The translations under genes were made by a program, and so were the position numbers. Below are positions 32,986-42,563 of a DNA stretch of 64,000 nucleotides, one piece after another (position 1 is the stretch's first letter; every line of letters starts with the position of its first letter). The stretch is from Gammaproteobacteria bacterium. GTDB taxonomy: Bacteria > Pseudomonadota > Gammaproteobacteria > Pseudomonadales > Cellvibrionaceae. The stretch is from the NCBI GenBank assembly GCA_021151625.1, contig JAGKWY010000027.1:44542-108541 (forward strand), in the 5' to 3' direction. The notes under the pieces were generated by a model. The model was given only the letters and a program-made list of their open reading frames with translations, was not told the DNA's origin and searched no databases.

Positions 32986-34043
32986 GGGCGATCCCCGGCG
33001 GTTTGATAATCGCGGTACCAGTCTTGCTGTTGTGCGAGTGGCAATAAGGTTTGCGCAAACCAATTGGCAAAGCCCAGCAGTTCGGGATATTGCTGAGCAA
33101 CTTCCAATGTATAGCGAATCACCAACGGTAAATCCTGCAGGTAACCCGGCTTGCTATCGCGCAAATTCAAGCGCGCAAAAATACCCAGCACTTTGATATG
33201 GCGCTGTAACCCTAGCAGGTCAAACCAACGCAAAAATTCTTTCTCATCTACGGCGGGGATCTGTTGTAGTTCGATAGCGCGCTGACGGTAGTAGAGCGCC
33301 CATTGCGTGACGTTTTCTGTTGGCCAACGCAGGTAGCAATCGCGCAGCAGTGAGACCAAATCGTAGGTGACTCCGCCCCAGAGTGCGCCCTGGAAATCAA
33401 TAACGCCCAGGTGGTTGTCGCTGCGCAGTATCAGATTGCGTGAGTGGTAGTCGCGGTGCACAAAACCTTGTGGCTGATTCAGGGAATTGTCTTCCAGCAG
33501 ATTAAAGAGATGACCGAGCTGTTGCTGTTCCACAGTATTTAGTGAGTGACCTAATAACTTGCCAACAAACCATTCACTAAAAATTTCCAGTTCGCGGCGG
33601 AGCAGGGCGCGATCATAGCGGGGGAGAAGCGCCGGATTATCTGTGCAGCTGTGCATCTGCAGCAGCGTGTCGATTGCCTGCCGATAGAGTACATCAGCGT
33701 TGTGATTATTCGCGGCGCGGAACAACAGGTTGTCGCCCATGTCTTCAACCAGCAGGAATCCTTGCGTTGGGTCAGCGGCAAAAATCGTCGGGCTGTACAC
33801 GCCCTGTGCGCGGATGAGTGCGGCTATGGCGATAAACTGCTGGCTATCTTCACTGGAGGGGGGCGCATCGACAGCGAGCCATTGGGATGGTTGTTGAAAG
33901 CGAAAATAGCGGCGAAAGCCGGCGTCGCTCCCCAGACTTTGCAAGTTAACGGGGTGCCAATCTGCTGGTGTATTAAGGGTTGTCCAGTTTGCAAGTGCTA
34001 ACTTGCGTAAATCTGTCGTGGGGCTGGTGGTGGAATCTGTCAT
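32982..34043 (-). CDS. amgK: anomeric MurNAc/GlcNAc kinase AmgK
   Basis: AmgK phosphorylates MurNAc (and GlcNAc) at the anomeric carbon, feeding MurU and bypassing de novo UDP-MurNAc synthesis, which is linked to fosfomycin tolerance in Pseudomonas. The 353-residue protein has the aminoglycoside phosphotransferase-like fold: SLGSDAGFRRYFRF (Gly loop), FLLVEDMGDNLLF, FVHRDYHSRNLILR (catalytic loop) and GVIDFQGALWGGVTYDLVSLLRD (metal site). It lies divergent to lptD, as in pseudomonads, and is coupled to murU. Also in this window, anmK makes MurNAc-6-phosphate from anhydro-MurNAc. Confidence 0.92.
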   Translation of the reverse strand: MTDSTTSPTTDLRKLALANWTTLNTPADWHPVNLQSLGSDAGFRRYFRFQQPSQWLAVDAPPSSEDSQQFIAIAALIRAQGVYSPTIFAADPTQGFLLVEDMGDNLLFRAANNHNADVLYRQAIDTLLQMHSCTDNPALLPRYDRALLRRELEIFSEWFVGKLLGHSLNTVEQQQLGHLFNLLEDNSLNQPQGFVHRDYHSRNLILRSDNHLGVIDFQGALWGGVTYDLVSLLRDCYLRWPTENVTQWALYYRQRAIELQQIPAVDEKEFLRWFDLLGLQRHIKVLGIFARLNLRDSKPGYLQDLPLVIRYTLEVAQQYPELLGFANWFAQTLLPLAQQQDWYRDYQTAGDRP

Positions 34044-34272
34044 CGGTGGCCTGATTGTTAGGGGGCGTTATTCCAGAGGTCGCTATTGGTGGCGGATTCT
34101 ACTCCAGTCGCTAGCTATTCCCCAATCTATTGCTTTTGGCTCTATTCATTCCCAGTGCAGGCGGTTTCCAGTAGAATCGCAGCAATTTTTTCGGCGGCAA
34201 CTTTTTCAGGCGCCTGTTGACGCAGTTCAGTGAACACAACAATTGACGGCAGCGTGCATATCGCCCGCTAGT

Positions 34273-36939
34273 ATGAGACCGCGGTTAATGGCTCCAACCC
34301 AGAATCAACCAAAGCAAGATCGATACTTGTCATTAAAAAATCGATACACGTCATTTCTTCCCTCCCGACTGGCCTTGTCTATTGCGGCCCAGTGCGCGGG
34401 CCTATTGCTGCTGCCTGCTGCCTCTGTGTGGGCGCAGGGTGACTCATCAAGCTCCAGCAGTTCGTCATCATCCACCAGTTCGAGTGCTCCAGCAGTTGCC
34501 AAGGCTGATCCCAACGAAGCCTTGCGCGAATTGGACTGGGTGCCCATGGATGAGTTGACTGAGGAGCAAAAGCAGCAGGTGCCTGTTGCCTGTTGTGGGG
34601 CCTATATTGCACCGCCACGCGATGATGCCGAGTCGGACATGGACCCGGAGAAGGCAAACATCTTTGGTACGGCCGATTATTCCGAATCGGAAAAGCAAAC
34701 CAAATTTATCATGCACAGCGATGTGCGCCTGACCCAGGGGCGCCGCTCCTTCCGCGCCGATACCTTCACCTTTGATAAAACGACACGCGAAGCTGAGTTG
34801 AAGGGCAATATCCAGGTGCGTGAGCCGGGCGTACTGTTGCGTGCTGAACGCGCCTATGTAGACACCAACACCGGCAATGCCGAGTTGGAGCAAGCTCGTT
34901 TCGTGCTCTATGAAACCCGTGTGCGTGGTCGTGCAGAGAAGCTGGAAAAATTTGGCGACCAGATTATCAGCCTGGATCAGGGTACCTTTACCAGTTGCGA
35001 GCCGGGTGACAATACCTGGCTGATTCGCGGCTCCAATATCACCCTGCACAACGACAAGCACTACGGCACCGCCAAACATATGCGTTTGGAAGTGAAGGAT
35101 ATTCCTATCGCCTATGCGCCTTATTTTCGTTTTCCCGTTGGGCCAGATCGGTTAACCGGCTTTCTTTTTCCCTCTATGGGGTTTGATGAGAATGATGGTA
35201 TCGGTGAATTTACCGCGCCCTTCTATTGGAATATCGCCCCCAATTACGATGCGACCCTCACCTGGCGCTATCTCTCTGATCACGGCAATATCCTGGCCAG
35301 CGAACTGCGCCATATGTCGAGCAGTTTCGATACTCAATTAAATGCCAGTGCCTTGAATAATGATCGCGGTGGTTATAGTGAGCGCTTGCAGGATCAAATC
35401 GACAGCGGCGAGCTGGCCGAGGAAGATGCCTATCCCTACAAAGGTAAAGACCGCTGGCAGTTCAACCTGAACCAGATCGGTGGACGCAACCAACCCTGGT
35501 CCACCCTGATCGACTACACCGATGTGAGTGACACCGACTATCTGCGCGATGTGGATAGCAGTGCGGTGGATTTAAACCGTCAGGCTTATATTCGCCAGCG
35601 CGTATCGGGTAGTTACACCACTGATCATTGGCAATTGGCGGGCAAGATTGAAGAGTTCCGTCTGCTAACTGACAACCAGTTGCCCTACCGCGAGTTACCG
35701 CGAATTAATGCTGACGGTGAATACCGAATCAACGATTGGTTGATCGAGCTGGATAACGAATACACGCATTTTGCAATGAATCGCTACTTTGGGGATAACC
35801 CGGAGCAGGCGCTCAACAAGGCTGATTTGATTACCGGAGAGCGTCTGCGTACCAACTATGGGTTGACCTGGGATAAAGAATACGCTGCCGGGTTTATCAA
35901 GCCGGGTGTGGGCGTAAAAACCCTGGGGTATCAACTGGAGGCGACCAATATGCGCGCCGATGCCGACACCAGTCCGCGCATTGTGGCTCCGCAAGGCTCG
36001 CTCGATACTGGCTTGTACTTCGAACGTGACAAGCAGTGGTTTGGTGAAGGTTTTACCCAAACACTGGAGCCGCGCGCATTCTATTTGTATCGCGACTATG
36101 AAAACCAGGATGCCTTTTACGGTTTGACCAGCGATAGTAGCTACGTCAACTTCGATACCTCGGATCTGGTATTTACCTATCAGCAATTGTTCCGCGATTC
36201 GCGCTTCTCCGGCGGTGATCGTATTGATGACGCCAACCATCTTGCAGTTGGCTTGACCAGTCGTTTTGTAGAAGCGGATACCGGTATAGAACGAGTGCGT
36301 TTGAGTCTGGGCCAGATCAATTATTTTGAGGATCGCGAAGTCAGTATCCTCAACAACGACGATGATTATGCCAATACCCGCAGCAGCTCGGCCATTGCCG
36401 GTCAGGCGAGTGCGCAACTGGGTGATCACCTGCGCATCACCAACGACATTCTTTATGATCACCAGCAAAAGAAAATCAACGCGGTTAGCAGCAGCCTGCA
36501 TTATATGGATGAGCAGTACCGCATCCTGAATCTGGGCTATCGTTACTCGCGCGACCCGGTGACCCTGAGTCCACTGGATACCAACCCGCAAATCGGTGAA
36601 ACCCTGGATCAGTTGGATGTAACTGCGCTCTGGCCGCTGAATAACCAGTGGGCGGTAATTGCGCGCACTAACTACGATTTTAATTTCAGTGCGGAACTCG
36701 ATACCTTTGCCGGGCTCGAATACACCGATTGTTGCTATCGTATTCGCGTGCTGGCCCGCCAGTGGGTGGATTTCGATTTCAGTCAGGACTTCCTGCAAGA
36801 TTTAAGCAGTGATGATTATGACCGCGGCATCTTCTTTGAAGTACAGTTGCGCGGTTTCGGCACCCTGAGCCAACGTATTAGTAACCTGCTCGATAAGGCC
36901 ATGTTGGGCTATAGCGAGCGTGAAGCCTCTTTACAATAA
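34273..36939 (+). CDS. lptD: LPS-assembly outer-membrane protein LptD
   Basis: LptD with LptE inserts lipopolysaccharide into the outer leaflet. The start is uncertain: ATG 34273 is used, but TTG 34243 and ATG 34288 are in frame and none has a clear ribosome-binding site. The 888-residue protein has a signal peptide (LALSIAAQCAGLLLLPAASVWA), a polyserine linker of ten or more Ser, an N-terminal beta-jellyroll (OstA/LptA-like, about 120-250) with VRLTQGRRSFRADTFTFD and NTGNAELEQARFVLYETRVRG, and the barrel domain to the end. Cys residues that make the inter-domain disulfides are present in ACCGAY, FTSCEPGDNTW and YTDCCYRIRV. The polyserine linker is unusual for LptD but common in exported proteins of this lineage. 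Confidence 0.95.
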   Translation: MRPRLMAPTQNQPKQDRYLSLKNRYTSFLPSRLALSIAAQCAGLLLLPAASVWAQGDSSSSSSSSSSTSSSAPAVAKADPNEALRELDWVPMDELTEEQKQQVPVACCGAYIAPPRDDAESDMDPEKANIFGTADYSESEKQTKFIMHSDVRLTQGRRSFRADTFTFDKTTREAELKGNIQVREPGVLLRAERAYVDTNTGNAELEQARFVLYETRVRGRAEKLEKFGDQIISLDQGTFTSCEPGDNTWLIRGSNITLHNDKHYGTAKHMRLEVKDIPIAYAPYFRFPVGPDRLTGFLFPSMGFDENDGIGEFTAPFYWNIAPNYDATLTWRYLSDHGNILASELRHMSSSFDTQLNASALNNDRGGYSERLQDQIDSGELAEEDAYPYKGKDRWQFNLNQIGGRNQPWSTLIDYTDVSDTDYLRDVDSSAVDLNRQAYIRQRVSGSYTTDHWQLAGKIEEFRLLTDNQLPYRELPRINADGEYRINDWLIELDNEYTHFAMNRYFGDNPEQALNKADLITGERLRTNYGLTWDKEYAAGFIKPGVGVKTLGYQLEATNMRADADTSPRIVAPQGSLDTGLYFERDKQWFGEGFTQTLEPRAFYLYRDYENQDAFYGLTSDSSYVNFDTSDLVFTYQQLFRDSRFSGGDRIDDANHLAVGLTSRFVEADTGIERVRLSLGQINYFEDREVSILNNDDDYANTRSSSAIAGQASAQLGDHLRITNDILYDHQQKKINAVSSSLHYMDEQYRILNLGYRYSRDPVTLSPLDTNPQIGETLDQLDVTALWPLNNQWAVIARTNYDFNFSAELDTFAGLEYTDCCYRIRVLARQWVDFDFSQDFLQDLSSDDYDRGIFFEVQLRGFGTLSQRISNLLDKAMLGYSEREASLQ

Positions 36940-36955
36940 AACAGTGATTGATGTT

Positions 36956-38275
36956 ATGAGTAAGAACCAAAACAAGCCCCATCAAGTGCGTAGTGCCTGG
37001 GCAATGTTTATGAGCGGGCTGTTACTGCTCGGCAGTCAGGCCTGTCTGGCCCAAAGCAATGCGGTATCACTGGACCGCGTGGTGGCTATTGTCGATAAAG
37101 ATGTGGTGCTGGAAAGTGAATTGAATGATCGCAAGCAATCAGTGCTGGATCGTTTGCGTGGACAATACCAGCAATTGCCGCCAGACGACGTACTCAACAA
37201 ACAAATTCTGGAACAGTTGATTATCGAGCGTATCGAGTTGGGTTTGGCTGAGCGCTATGAAATCAAAGTCGATGAAGCCGAAATTGATCAGGCTGTTGGC
37301 CGCGTACTGCAGAAAAACCAAATCACCCTCGCGCAACTGGAGGCGGATTTGCAGCGCCAGGGTTTAAACCTGTCAGGCCTGCGCAAGCAAATGCGCAATG
37401 AATTAACTATCAGCCATTTGCAGCAGGGCGTGGTGAACAGCCGCATTAAAATTACCGAGCAGGATATCAATAACTTCCTCGCTTCCAGCGACGGTAAATA
37501 CGCAACCTCGCCAGATTTCCATATCGGCCATATATTGATCGCGGTTTCCAGCAGTGCCGACGCAGACGCGGTGACTGAAGCAGAAAAGAAAGCCAATGAT
37601 ATCTACCAAAAACTGCAATCGGGCAGTGACTTCTCGCAAATGGCAATCAGCTATTCGAATGATCAGGCCGCTTTGCAAGGTGGCGACATCGGCTGGCGCA
37701 AGCTCGCGCAGTTGCCGGAATTGTTTGGCAATCAAATGGCCAACCTTGCTGTAGGGCAAGTTTCCAAGCCCTTCCGCAGTGGTGCCGGTTTCCATATTTT
37801 GAAAAATATCGAGCAGCGCGGCGGCGGTGCGCAATTAATTGAGCAAACCCACGCGCGTCATATTCTGGTGAAAACTTCAGAGATTATGGACGATGCACAG
37901 GCGCGCCAGAAATTACTGGATTTAAGAACTCGTATTGAAAAAGGTGAAGATTTCGCCACGCTTGCGCGTGAAAACTCCGAAGACACCGGTTCCATGTTAA
38001 GTGGTGGCGACTTGGGTTGGTCAACTCCCGGTATGTTTGTGCCCGAATTTGAAGAAGCTATGGCCAATACCTCACCCGGCAATATCAGCCGCCCGTTCAA
38101 GAGCCAATTTGGCTGGCATATTTTGCAAGTGATTGAGCGTCGCAAAGAAGACATGAGCGATAAAGTAAAGCGCAACCAGGCGGCTAACGTGTTGCGCTCG
38201 CGTCGCTTCGATGAAGAATTTCAATTGTGGTTGACGCAGATTCGCGAAGAGGCTTATGTCGAAATTAAACTCTAG
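36956..38275 (+). CDS. surA: periplasmic chaperone/peptidyl-prolyl isomerase SurA
   Basis: SurA escorts outer-membrane proteins, LptD among them, through the periplasm. The 439-residue reading from ATG 36956 begins 16 bases after lptD; an earlier in-frame GTG at 36920 would overlap lptD. A signal peptide (AMFMSGLLLLGSQACLA) is followed by the N-terminal SurA domain (VVAIVDKDVVLESELNDRK, IERIELGLAERYEIKVDEAEID), two parvulin domains (HIGHILIAVSSSADAD to FHILKNIEQR, and ARHILVKTSEIMDD to WHILQVIERR) and the C-terminal helix. Length and order are standard. Expression with lptD makes functional sense. Confidence 0.95.
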   Translation: MSKNQNKPHQVRSAWAMFMSGLLLLGSQACLAQSNAVSLDRVVAIVDKDVVLESELNDRKQSVLDRLRGQYQQLPPDDVLNKQILEQLIIERIELGLAERYEIKVDEAEIDQAVGRVLQKNQITLAQLEADLQRQGLNLSGLRKQMRNELTISHLQQGVVNSRIKITEQDINNFLASSDGKYATSPDFHIGHILIAVSSSADADAVTEAEKKANDIYQKLQSGSDFSQMAISYSNDQAALQGGDIGWRKLAQLPELFGNQMANLAVGQVSKPFRSGAGFHILKNIEQRGGGAQLIEQTHARHILVKTSEIMDDAQARQKLLDLRTRIEKGEDFATLARENSEDTGSMLSGGDLGWSTPGMFVPEFEEAMANTSPGNISRPFKSQFGWHILQVIERRKEDMSDKVKRNQAANVLRSRRFDEEFQLWLTQIREEAYVEIKL

Positions 38276-38305
38276 TCGCCGTTAGTTAACAATCAATTAG
38301 ATCAG

Positions 38306-38347
38306 CGGCTAAAAATTGGATTGCCTGGCAATTCCGGTTTTTAGCCG
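38306..38347 (+). terminator. hairpin between surA and pdxA
   Basis: CGGCTAAAAA (38306-38315) pairs with TTTTTAGCCG (38338-38347) over a 22-base loop that itself can pair (ATTGCC / GGCAAT), followed by TTGTGTTTTT. Likely a terminator or processing site within the surA-pdxA spacer. Confidence 0.5.
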
Positions 38348-38399
38348 TTGTGTTTTTGGGCCCCGCATTTTTGCGGCACAGCTTTTTGAGGCTTGGTAA

Positions 38400-39395
38400 A
38401 TGACTGATTGCTATCGCATTGCATTAACACCGGGTGAACCCGCTGGTATAGGCCCGGATCTGGTTATCGCGTTAGCGCAACAAGCGCAGCAACATGAAAT
38501 TGTTGCCGTTGCCGATCCACAGTTGCTGCGTGAGCGCGCGCAGCAATTGAACTTGCCGTTGCAATTGCGCGAAATTAATTTACAGGATGCGCCGCGCCCC
38601 AGTGTTGCTGGTGAGTTGGCGGTGCTGCCCGTTGCCCTGGCTGAAACAGCTGTGCCGGGCAAGCTTAATGTTAATAATGCCCCCTATATTCTGCATACCC
38701 TGGATACCGCCATTGCCGGTTGTATCTGTGGGCATTTTGCCGCGCTGGTTACTGGCCCGGTACAAAAAAGTGTGATCAACGATGCAGGTATTCCTTTTAG
38801 TGGCCACACTGAATACCTGGCCGATAAAACCCGCACGCCCAAAGTAGTTATGATGTTGGCTACTGAAGGTCTGCGCGTTGCCCTGGCGACAACACATTTG
38901 CCGTTAAAAGATGTTGCTGCGGCAATTACCCATGACGAACTTACGCAAGTGACTGAAATCTTGCAGCGTGATATGCAATTGCAATTTGGAATCAAGGAGC
39001 CGCGCATTCTGGTGTGCGGTTTAAATCCTCATGCCGGTGAAGGCGGGCATTTGGGGCGCGAAGAAATAGAGGTAATTGAGCCGGTATTAAACGTGTTGCG
39101 CGCACGCGGTATGAACCTGATTGGCCCGCTTCCTGCTGACACATTGTTTACCCCCAAATATTTGGATAAGGCTGATGCTGTGCTGGCCATGTATCACGAT
39201 CAGGGGTTGCCGGTATTAAAATACAAAGGCTTTGGCAATGCGGTGAATGTCACCCTGGGGTTGCCGATTATTCGCACCTCGGTGGATCACGGCACTGCAT
39301 TGGATTTGGCGGCTACCGGCAAGGCTGATCTGGGGAGTTTGCGCACTGCCCTGGCGTATGCGCTCGCCATGGTGCAAGCCAAACACTCGCACTAA
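38400..39395 (+). CDS. pdxA: 4-hydroxythreonine-4-phosphate dehydrogenase PdxA
   Basis: PdxA oxidises 4-phosphohydroxy-L-threonine in pyridoxal phosphate synthesis. The 331-residue protein has TPGEPAGIGPDLVIAL at the N-terminus, TGPVQKSVINDAGIPFSGHTEYLA with the metal His, GLNPHAGEGGHLGREE (His, active site) and MYHDQGLPVLKYKGFG (His), all typical. GAGG lies nine bases before the start. It sits in the conserved order surA-pdxA-rsmA-apaG-apaH. Confidence 0.96.
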   Translation: MTDCYRIALTPGEPAGIGPDLVIALAQQAQQHEIVAVADPQLLRERAQQLNLPLQLREINLQDAPRPSVAGELAVLPVALAETAVPGKLNVNNAPYILHTLDTAIAGCICGHFAALVTGPVQKSVINDAGIPFSGHTEYLADKTRTPKVVMMLATEGLRVALATTHLPLKDVAAAITHDELTQVTEILQRDMQLQFGIKEPRILVCGLNPHAGEGGHLGREEIEVIEPVLNVLRARGMNLIGPLPADTLFTPKYLDKADAVLAMYHDQGLPVLKYKGFGNAVNVTLGLPIIRTSVDHGTALDLAATGKADLGSLRTALAYALAMVQAKHSH

Positions 39396-39409
39396 TTTGA
39401 GAAATACTC

Positions 39410-40252
39410 ATGAAAAAAATGTTGAATCATGAATCCCAACATAAAGCGCGCAAACGCTTTGGGCAAAACTTTTTAATTGATCACGGCATTATTCGCGACA
39501 TAGTGCGCTCGGTACATCCGCATAAAGATGATGTGATTGTTGAGATTGGCCCGGGCAAGGGCGCCATTACCCAACTGCTGGCCGATGCTTGCGACAACTT
39601 GAATGTGATTGAACTGGATCGCGATCTGGTGCCCTGGCTAAAAGTAAAATTTGAAAAGCATCCCAACTTCCAACTCTTTCAGGCGGATGCGTTGCAATTT
39701 GATTTTGCGCAGCTGATTCGCAATGACAAGCCGCTGCGCATTGTGGGTAACTTGCCCTACAATATTTCCACGCCGCTGATTTTTCATCTGCTCAGCTACG
39801 CAGGCCAAGTGCAAGACATGCATTTTATGCTGCAAAAAGAAGTGGTGAAGCGCATGGCGGCGCAACCGGGCGAAAGTGCTTATGGCCGTTTGGGAATTAT
39901 GGTGCAGTACTATTGTGCAGTGGAAGATTTATTTGAGGTGCCGCCCACATCTTTTGACCCTGCACCCAAAGTAGATTCCGCCATAGTGCGCCTGATTCCC
40001 TACAAAGAATTACCTTACGTCGCCAACAATATAAAAACGCTTGAGACGCTGGTGAATGTCGCTTTTCAGCAACGTCGTAAGACCCTGCGCAATTCGCTCA
40101 AGCAATTGTTGACGGTAGAGCAAATGGAAACCCTTCCGGTCGATTTAAGTTTGCGTCCGGAGGAAATCAGTTTGTCGGAATATGTCGCTATGAGTAATCT
40201 GTTGGGTGAAGTGTCATTTAACGGAAAGCTATCCGCCGACGACGGCGAATAA
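39410..40252 (+). CDS. rsmA: 16S rRNA dimethyladenosine transferase RsmA
   Basis: RsmA (KsgA) dimethylates two adjacent adenosines near the 3' end of 16S rRNA. The 280-residue protein shows ARKRFGQNFLIDHGII, the SAM motif EIGPGKGAITQLL, ELDRDLV, and the NLPY motif in VGNLPYNISTPLIFHLL, then the C-terminal helical domain with NVAFQQRRKTLRNSL. It begins 14 bases after the pdxA stop. No anomalies. Confidence 0.96.
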   Translation: MKKMLNHESQHKARKRFGQNFLIDHGIIRDIVRSVHPHKDDVIVEIGPGKGAITQLLADACDNLNVIELDRDLVPWLKVKFEKHPNFQLFQADALQFDFAQLIRNDKPLRIVGNLPYNISTPLIFHLLSYAGQVQDMHFMLQKEVVKRMAAQPGESAYGRLGIMVQYYCAVEDLFEVPPTSFDPAPKVDSAIVRLIPYKELPYVANNIKTLETLVNVAFQQRRKTLRNSLKQLLTVEQMETLPVDLSLRPEEISLSEYVAMSNLLGEVSFNGKLSADDGE

Positions 40253-40272
40253 TTATTTATCAGGTAGATAAA

Positions 40273-40641
40273 ATGTCAGCAATTTCTGTCAATGTAAAAA
40301 CCCAATACATTGCAACCCAATCGGTGCCGGCAGAACACAAATATGTGTATGCCTACACGATCACTATTGCCAATGAGGGCGAAGCTCCAGCGCAATTAAT
40401 TAGCCGTCACTGGCGCATTACCGATGCCAATGACAAGTTGCAGGAAGTGCAAGGCATGGGGGTGGTGGGTGAGCAACCGCATTTACAACCCGGTCAAAGC
40501 TACACCTATACCAGTGGTGTAATCCTGGAAACTGAAACCGGTTTAATGGAAGGCACTTACCATATGCGCACTGATGAAGGCGCTATGTTTGATGCCCCCA
40601 TTCCCACTTTTGCCTTAGTGCCTCCCCACGCAGTGCATTAA
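40273..40641 (+). CDS. apaG: ApaG (DUF525) family protein
   Basis: The 122-residue protein matches ApaG in length and core: VNVKTQYIATQSVPAEHKYVYAY-type N-terminus, YTITIANEGEAPAQLISRHW, DANDKLQEVQGMGVVGEQP, LQPGQSYTYTSGVILETETGLMEGTYHM. It has a fibronectin-like beta fold. In E. coli it affects cobalt sensitivity; the molecular role is not settled. It is placed between rsmA and apaH as usual. Confidence 0.95.
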   Translation: MSAISVNVKTQYIATQSVPAEHKYVYAYTITIANEGEAPAQLISRHWRITDANDKLQEVQGMGVVGEQPHLQPGQSYTYTSGVILETETGLMEGTYHMRTDEGAMFDAPIPTFALVPPHAVH

Positions 40642-40660
40642 TTTTTACGGGGCAATAGTT

Positions 40661-41473
40661 ATGGCAACTTACGCAATTGGTGATATTCAAGGTTGCCTTG
40701 AACCACTGCAGTGTCTGTTAAAAAAAATCGCGTTTGATCCTGCCAAAGACAAACTTTGGCTTGCGGGCGATTTAATTAATCGCGGCCCCGATACGCTTGC
40801 TACCTTACGCTTTATATACAAACTGCGCGACTCTATCACCATAGTGCTGGGTAACCACGATCTGCATTTTATTGCAGTCTATTACGGTCTGCGCAAAAAA
40901 GGCAAAAGCGATACCCTCGATCAATTGCTCATAGCGCCGGACCGTTTGGATTTGGTGTATTGGCTGCGCCAACAAAAATTGGTTCACCACGACCCGGATT
41001 TGGGTTACACCATGGTGCATGCTGGAATTCCACCACAATGGGATTTGCAAGAAGCATTAATACGTGCAAGCGAAGTGGAAACCGTTTTGAAAAGCGAACA
41101 GCCAGAAAATTTCCTTGCCGGAATGTATGGCAACTCGCCCAATCTTTGGGGTGAGTCATTAACCGGTGTTGATCGTTTACGTGTGATTACCAATTATTTT
41201 ACTCGCATGCGCTTTTGTAATGTGCAGGGCGTACTTGAATTGCAAACCAAAGAAAGTGCTGATGCCGCCCCCGAGGGATTCGCTCCCTGGTTTTCTTTTT
41301 CGCAACGCAAAACCCGCGACGAAAAAATTATTTTTGGTCATTGGGCGGCACTGGAAGGCAAAGTGAATTACCCGAATTTATTTGCACTGGATACTGGCTG
41401 TGTTTGGGGTGGTTCACTTACCGCTATGCGTTTGGAAGATGGTGTTCGTTTTTCCTGTGATTGCCCCGCATGA
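40661..41473 (+). CDS. apaH: diadenosine tetraphosphatase ApaH
   Basis: ApaH hydrolyses Ap4A symmetrically to ADP and removes Np4 caps from RNA. The 270-residue protein has the metallophosphatase motifs YAIGDIQGCLEPLQ, LAGDLINRGPDTL, VLGNHDLHFIAV and, later, MVHAGIPPQWDL, FGHWAALEG. Its length is typical. It ends the lptD-to-apaH run; no clear terminator is seen directly after it. Confidence 0.96.
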   Translation: MATYAIGDIQGCLEPLQCLLKKIAFDPAKDKLWLAGDLINRGPDTLATLRFIYKLRDSITIVLGNHDLHFIAVYYGLRKKGKSDTLDQLLIAPDRLDLVYWLRQQKLVHHDPDLGYTMVHAGIPPQWDLQEALIRASEVETVLKSEQPENFLAGMYGNSPNLWGESLTGVDRLRVITNYFTRMRFCNVQGVLELQTKESADAAPEGFAPWFSFSQRKTRDEKIIFGHWAALEGKVNYPNLFALDTGCVWGGSLTAMRLEDGVRFSCDCPA

Positions 41474-41563
41474 TCTATTGCGCTGTAGAATTCTTATTCA
41501 GTTGGTAGTGCTTGGCTGATTATTGTGCGAACTGGCACAAATAATAGGCTTTTCGTAACCTGC

Positions 41564-41592
41564 TTGTAACAAAATGTTTCATTCAGTTTAAA
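41564..41592 (+). promoter_or_regulatory. candidate promoter for the outer-membrane barrel gene
   Basis: TTGTAA (41564-41569) and TTTAAA (41587-41592) are 17 bases apart, each matching four of six sigma-70 consensus positions. They lie 72 bases before the ATG, in a spacer of 190 bases. Confidence 0.35.
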
Positions 41593-41663
41593 TTCAATTT
41601 TCTGCCACTAGTATGGACTCGGGCATCAATAACGATGCGAGTGTTTATATCAGAGGATAGATT

Positions 41664-42521
41664 ATGAAATCAAAATTACTCCCCACTATTATTGCTGGCC
41701 TTTTATTGGTTGCAGTTCCTGTCGCTTTTGGTGCGACCTATCAAGGAGAAGTGGCTGCAACCTACGGTGAAGTTGATCTGGAAGATTCAGCGAGTGATCT
41801 TAGTGATTTTACCCTTGAGGGAACCTATTATTTTTCGCAGGTAGATACTGCCAATCGCCCATTAGCGGAATCTGCCTTTTTGCAAAAAGCCAGCAGTGTT
41901 TATTTAAACGGCGTCTACAGTCGTTATAAAGAAAATGATTCAGAATTTGATTCCAGTGAAAAAACCAATGTTTATGGTCGCCAATTAGGTGCGGATTTTT
42001 ATATCCCTAATAGCATTTTTTACCTGGGCGCTGGTATTTCAGAATTTAAAGTGAAATCTGAGTGGAGAAGCGATGGCATTACTGATCGCGAAACCCTGGA
42101 TTGGGAGTCGCAATGGTATGTCAAAGCCGGTGTAACACCTGTTGATGGCTTGCTGGTTTGGTCAGAGTTTTATGAGGATGTAGATGTTTCTGAACACTGG
42201 AATATTAATGCAAAGTACGTAATGCCAATTGGCGCCAGTGGACAGTGGTTAAATCTGGAGGCTCGCTACGAGACAACGGAGGATGAAGGCGACGATACAC
42301 AAGTTTTTTCAGTAGCCGGCGATTATTATCTGGATACTCATTTGAGTGTTGGTGGTGGCGTATCTCACTATACGTATGACGGCGAATACTACAACGACAA
42401 TGAAAATGAATACTTTGTGCGTGCCAACCAATATTTCACCGATAATTTTGCGGTTAACCTGAAGTATGCCGACGGCGATTACGAAAGTAGCTGGACTTTA
42501 GGGGCAACACTGAGATTCTAA
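41664..42521 (+). CDS. putative outer-membrane beta-barrel protein
   Basis: The 285-residue protein has a signal peptide (LLPTIIAGLLLVAVPVAFGA, cleavage near residue 24) and a mature part built of alternating short strands and acidic turns, for example SSVYLNGVYSRYKEND, YGRQLGADFYI, FYLGAGISEFKVKSEW, WLNLEARYETTEDEGDD and FAVNLKYADGDYESSWTLGATLRF. It ends in Phe, the usual C-terminal signal for barrel insertion. It resembles the putative-porin families of 10-14 strands. The AGAGGA site sits six bases before the ATG. The Asp/Glu-rich loops suggest binding of cations or selectivity for them, which is speculative. Confidence 0.75.
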   Translation: MKSKLLPTIIAGLLLVAVPVAFGATYQGEVAATYGEVDLEDSASDLSDFTLEGTYYFSQVDTANRPLAESAFLQKASSVYLNGVYSRYKENDSEFDSSEKTNVYGRQLGADFYIPNSIFYLGAGISEFKVKSEWRSDGITDRETLDWESQWYVKAGVTPVDGLLVWSEFYEDVDVSEHWNINAKYVMPIGASGQWLNLEARYETTEDEGDDTQVFSVAGDYYLDTHLSVGGGVSHYTYDGEYYNDNENEYFVRANQYFTDNFAVNLKYADGDYESSWTLGATLRF

Positions 42522-42536
42522 ATAATTTTTTAGTAA

Positions 42537-42562
42537 AGCCCGGTCTATGGCCGGGCTTTTTT
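42537..42562 (+). terminator. Rho-independent terminator after the barrel gene
   Basis: AGCCCGG / CCGGGCT (42537-42543, 42551-42557) with a seven-base loop and a TTTTTT tail, 15 bases after the stop. Confidence 0.88.
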
Positions 42563-42563
42563 A

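Noticed and set aside
35695..36798. 367-codon open frame antisense to lptD
   Set aside because: It lies wholly inside lptD, shows no recognisable domain and reflects codon bias of the true gene.
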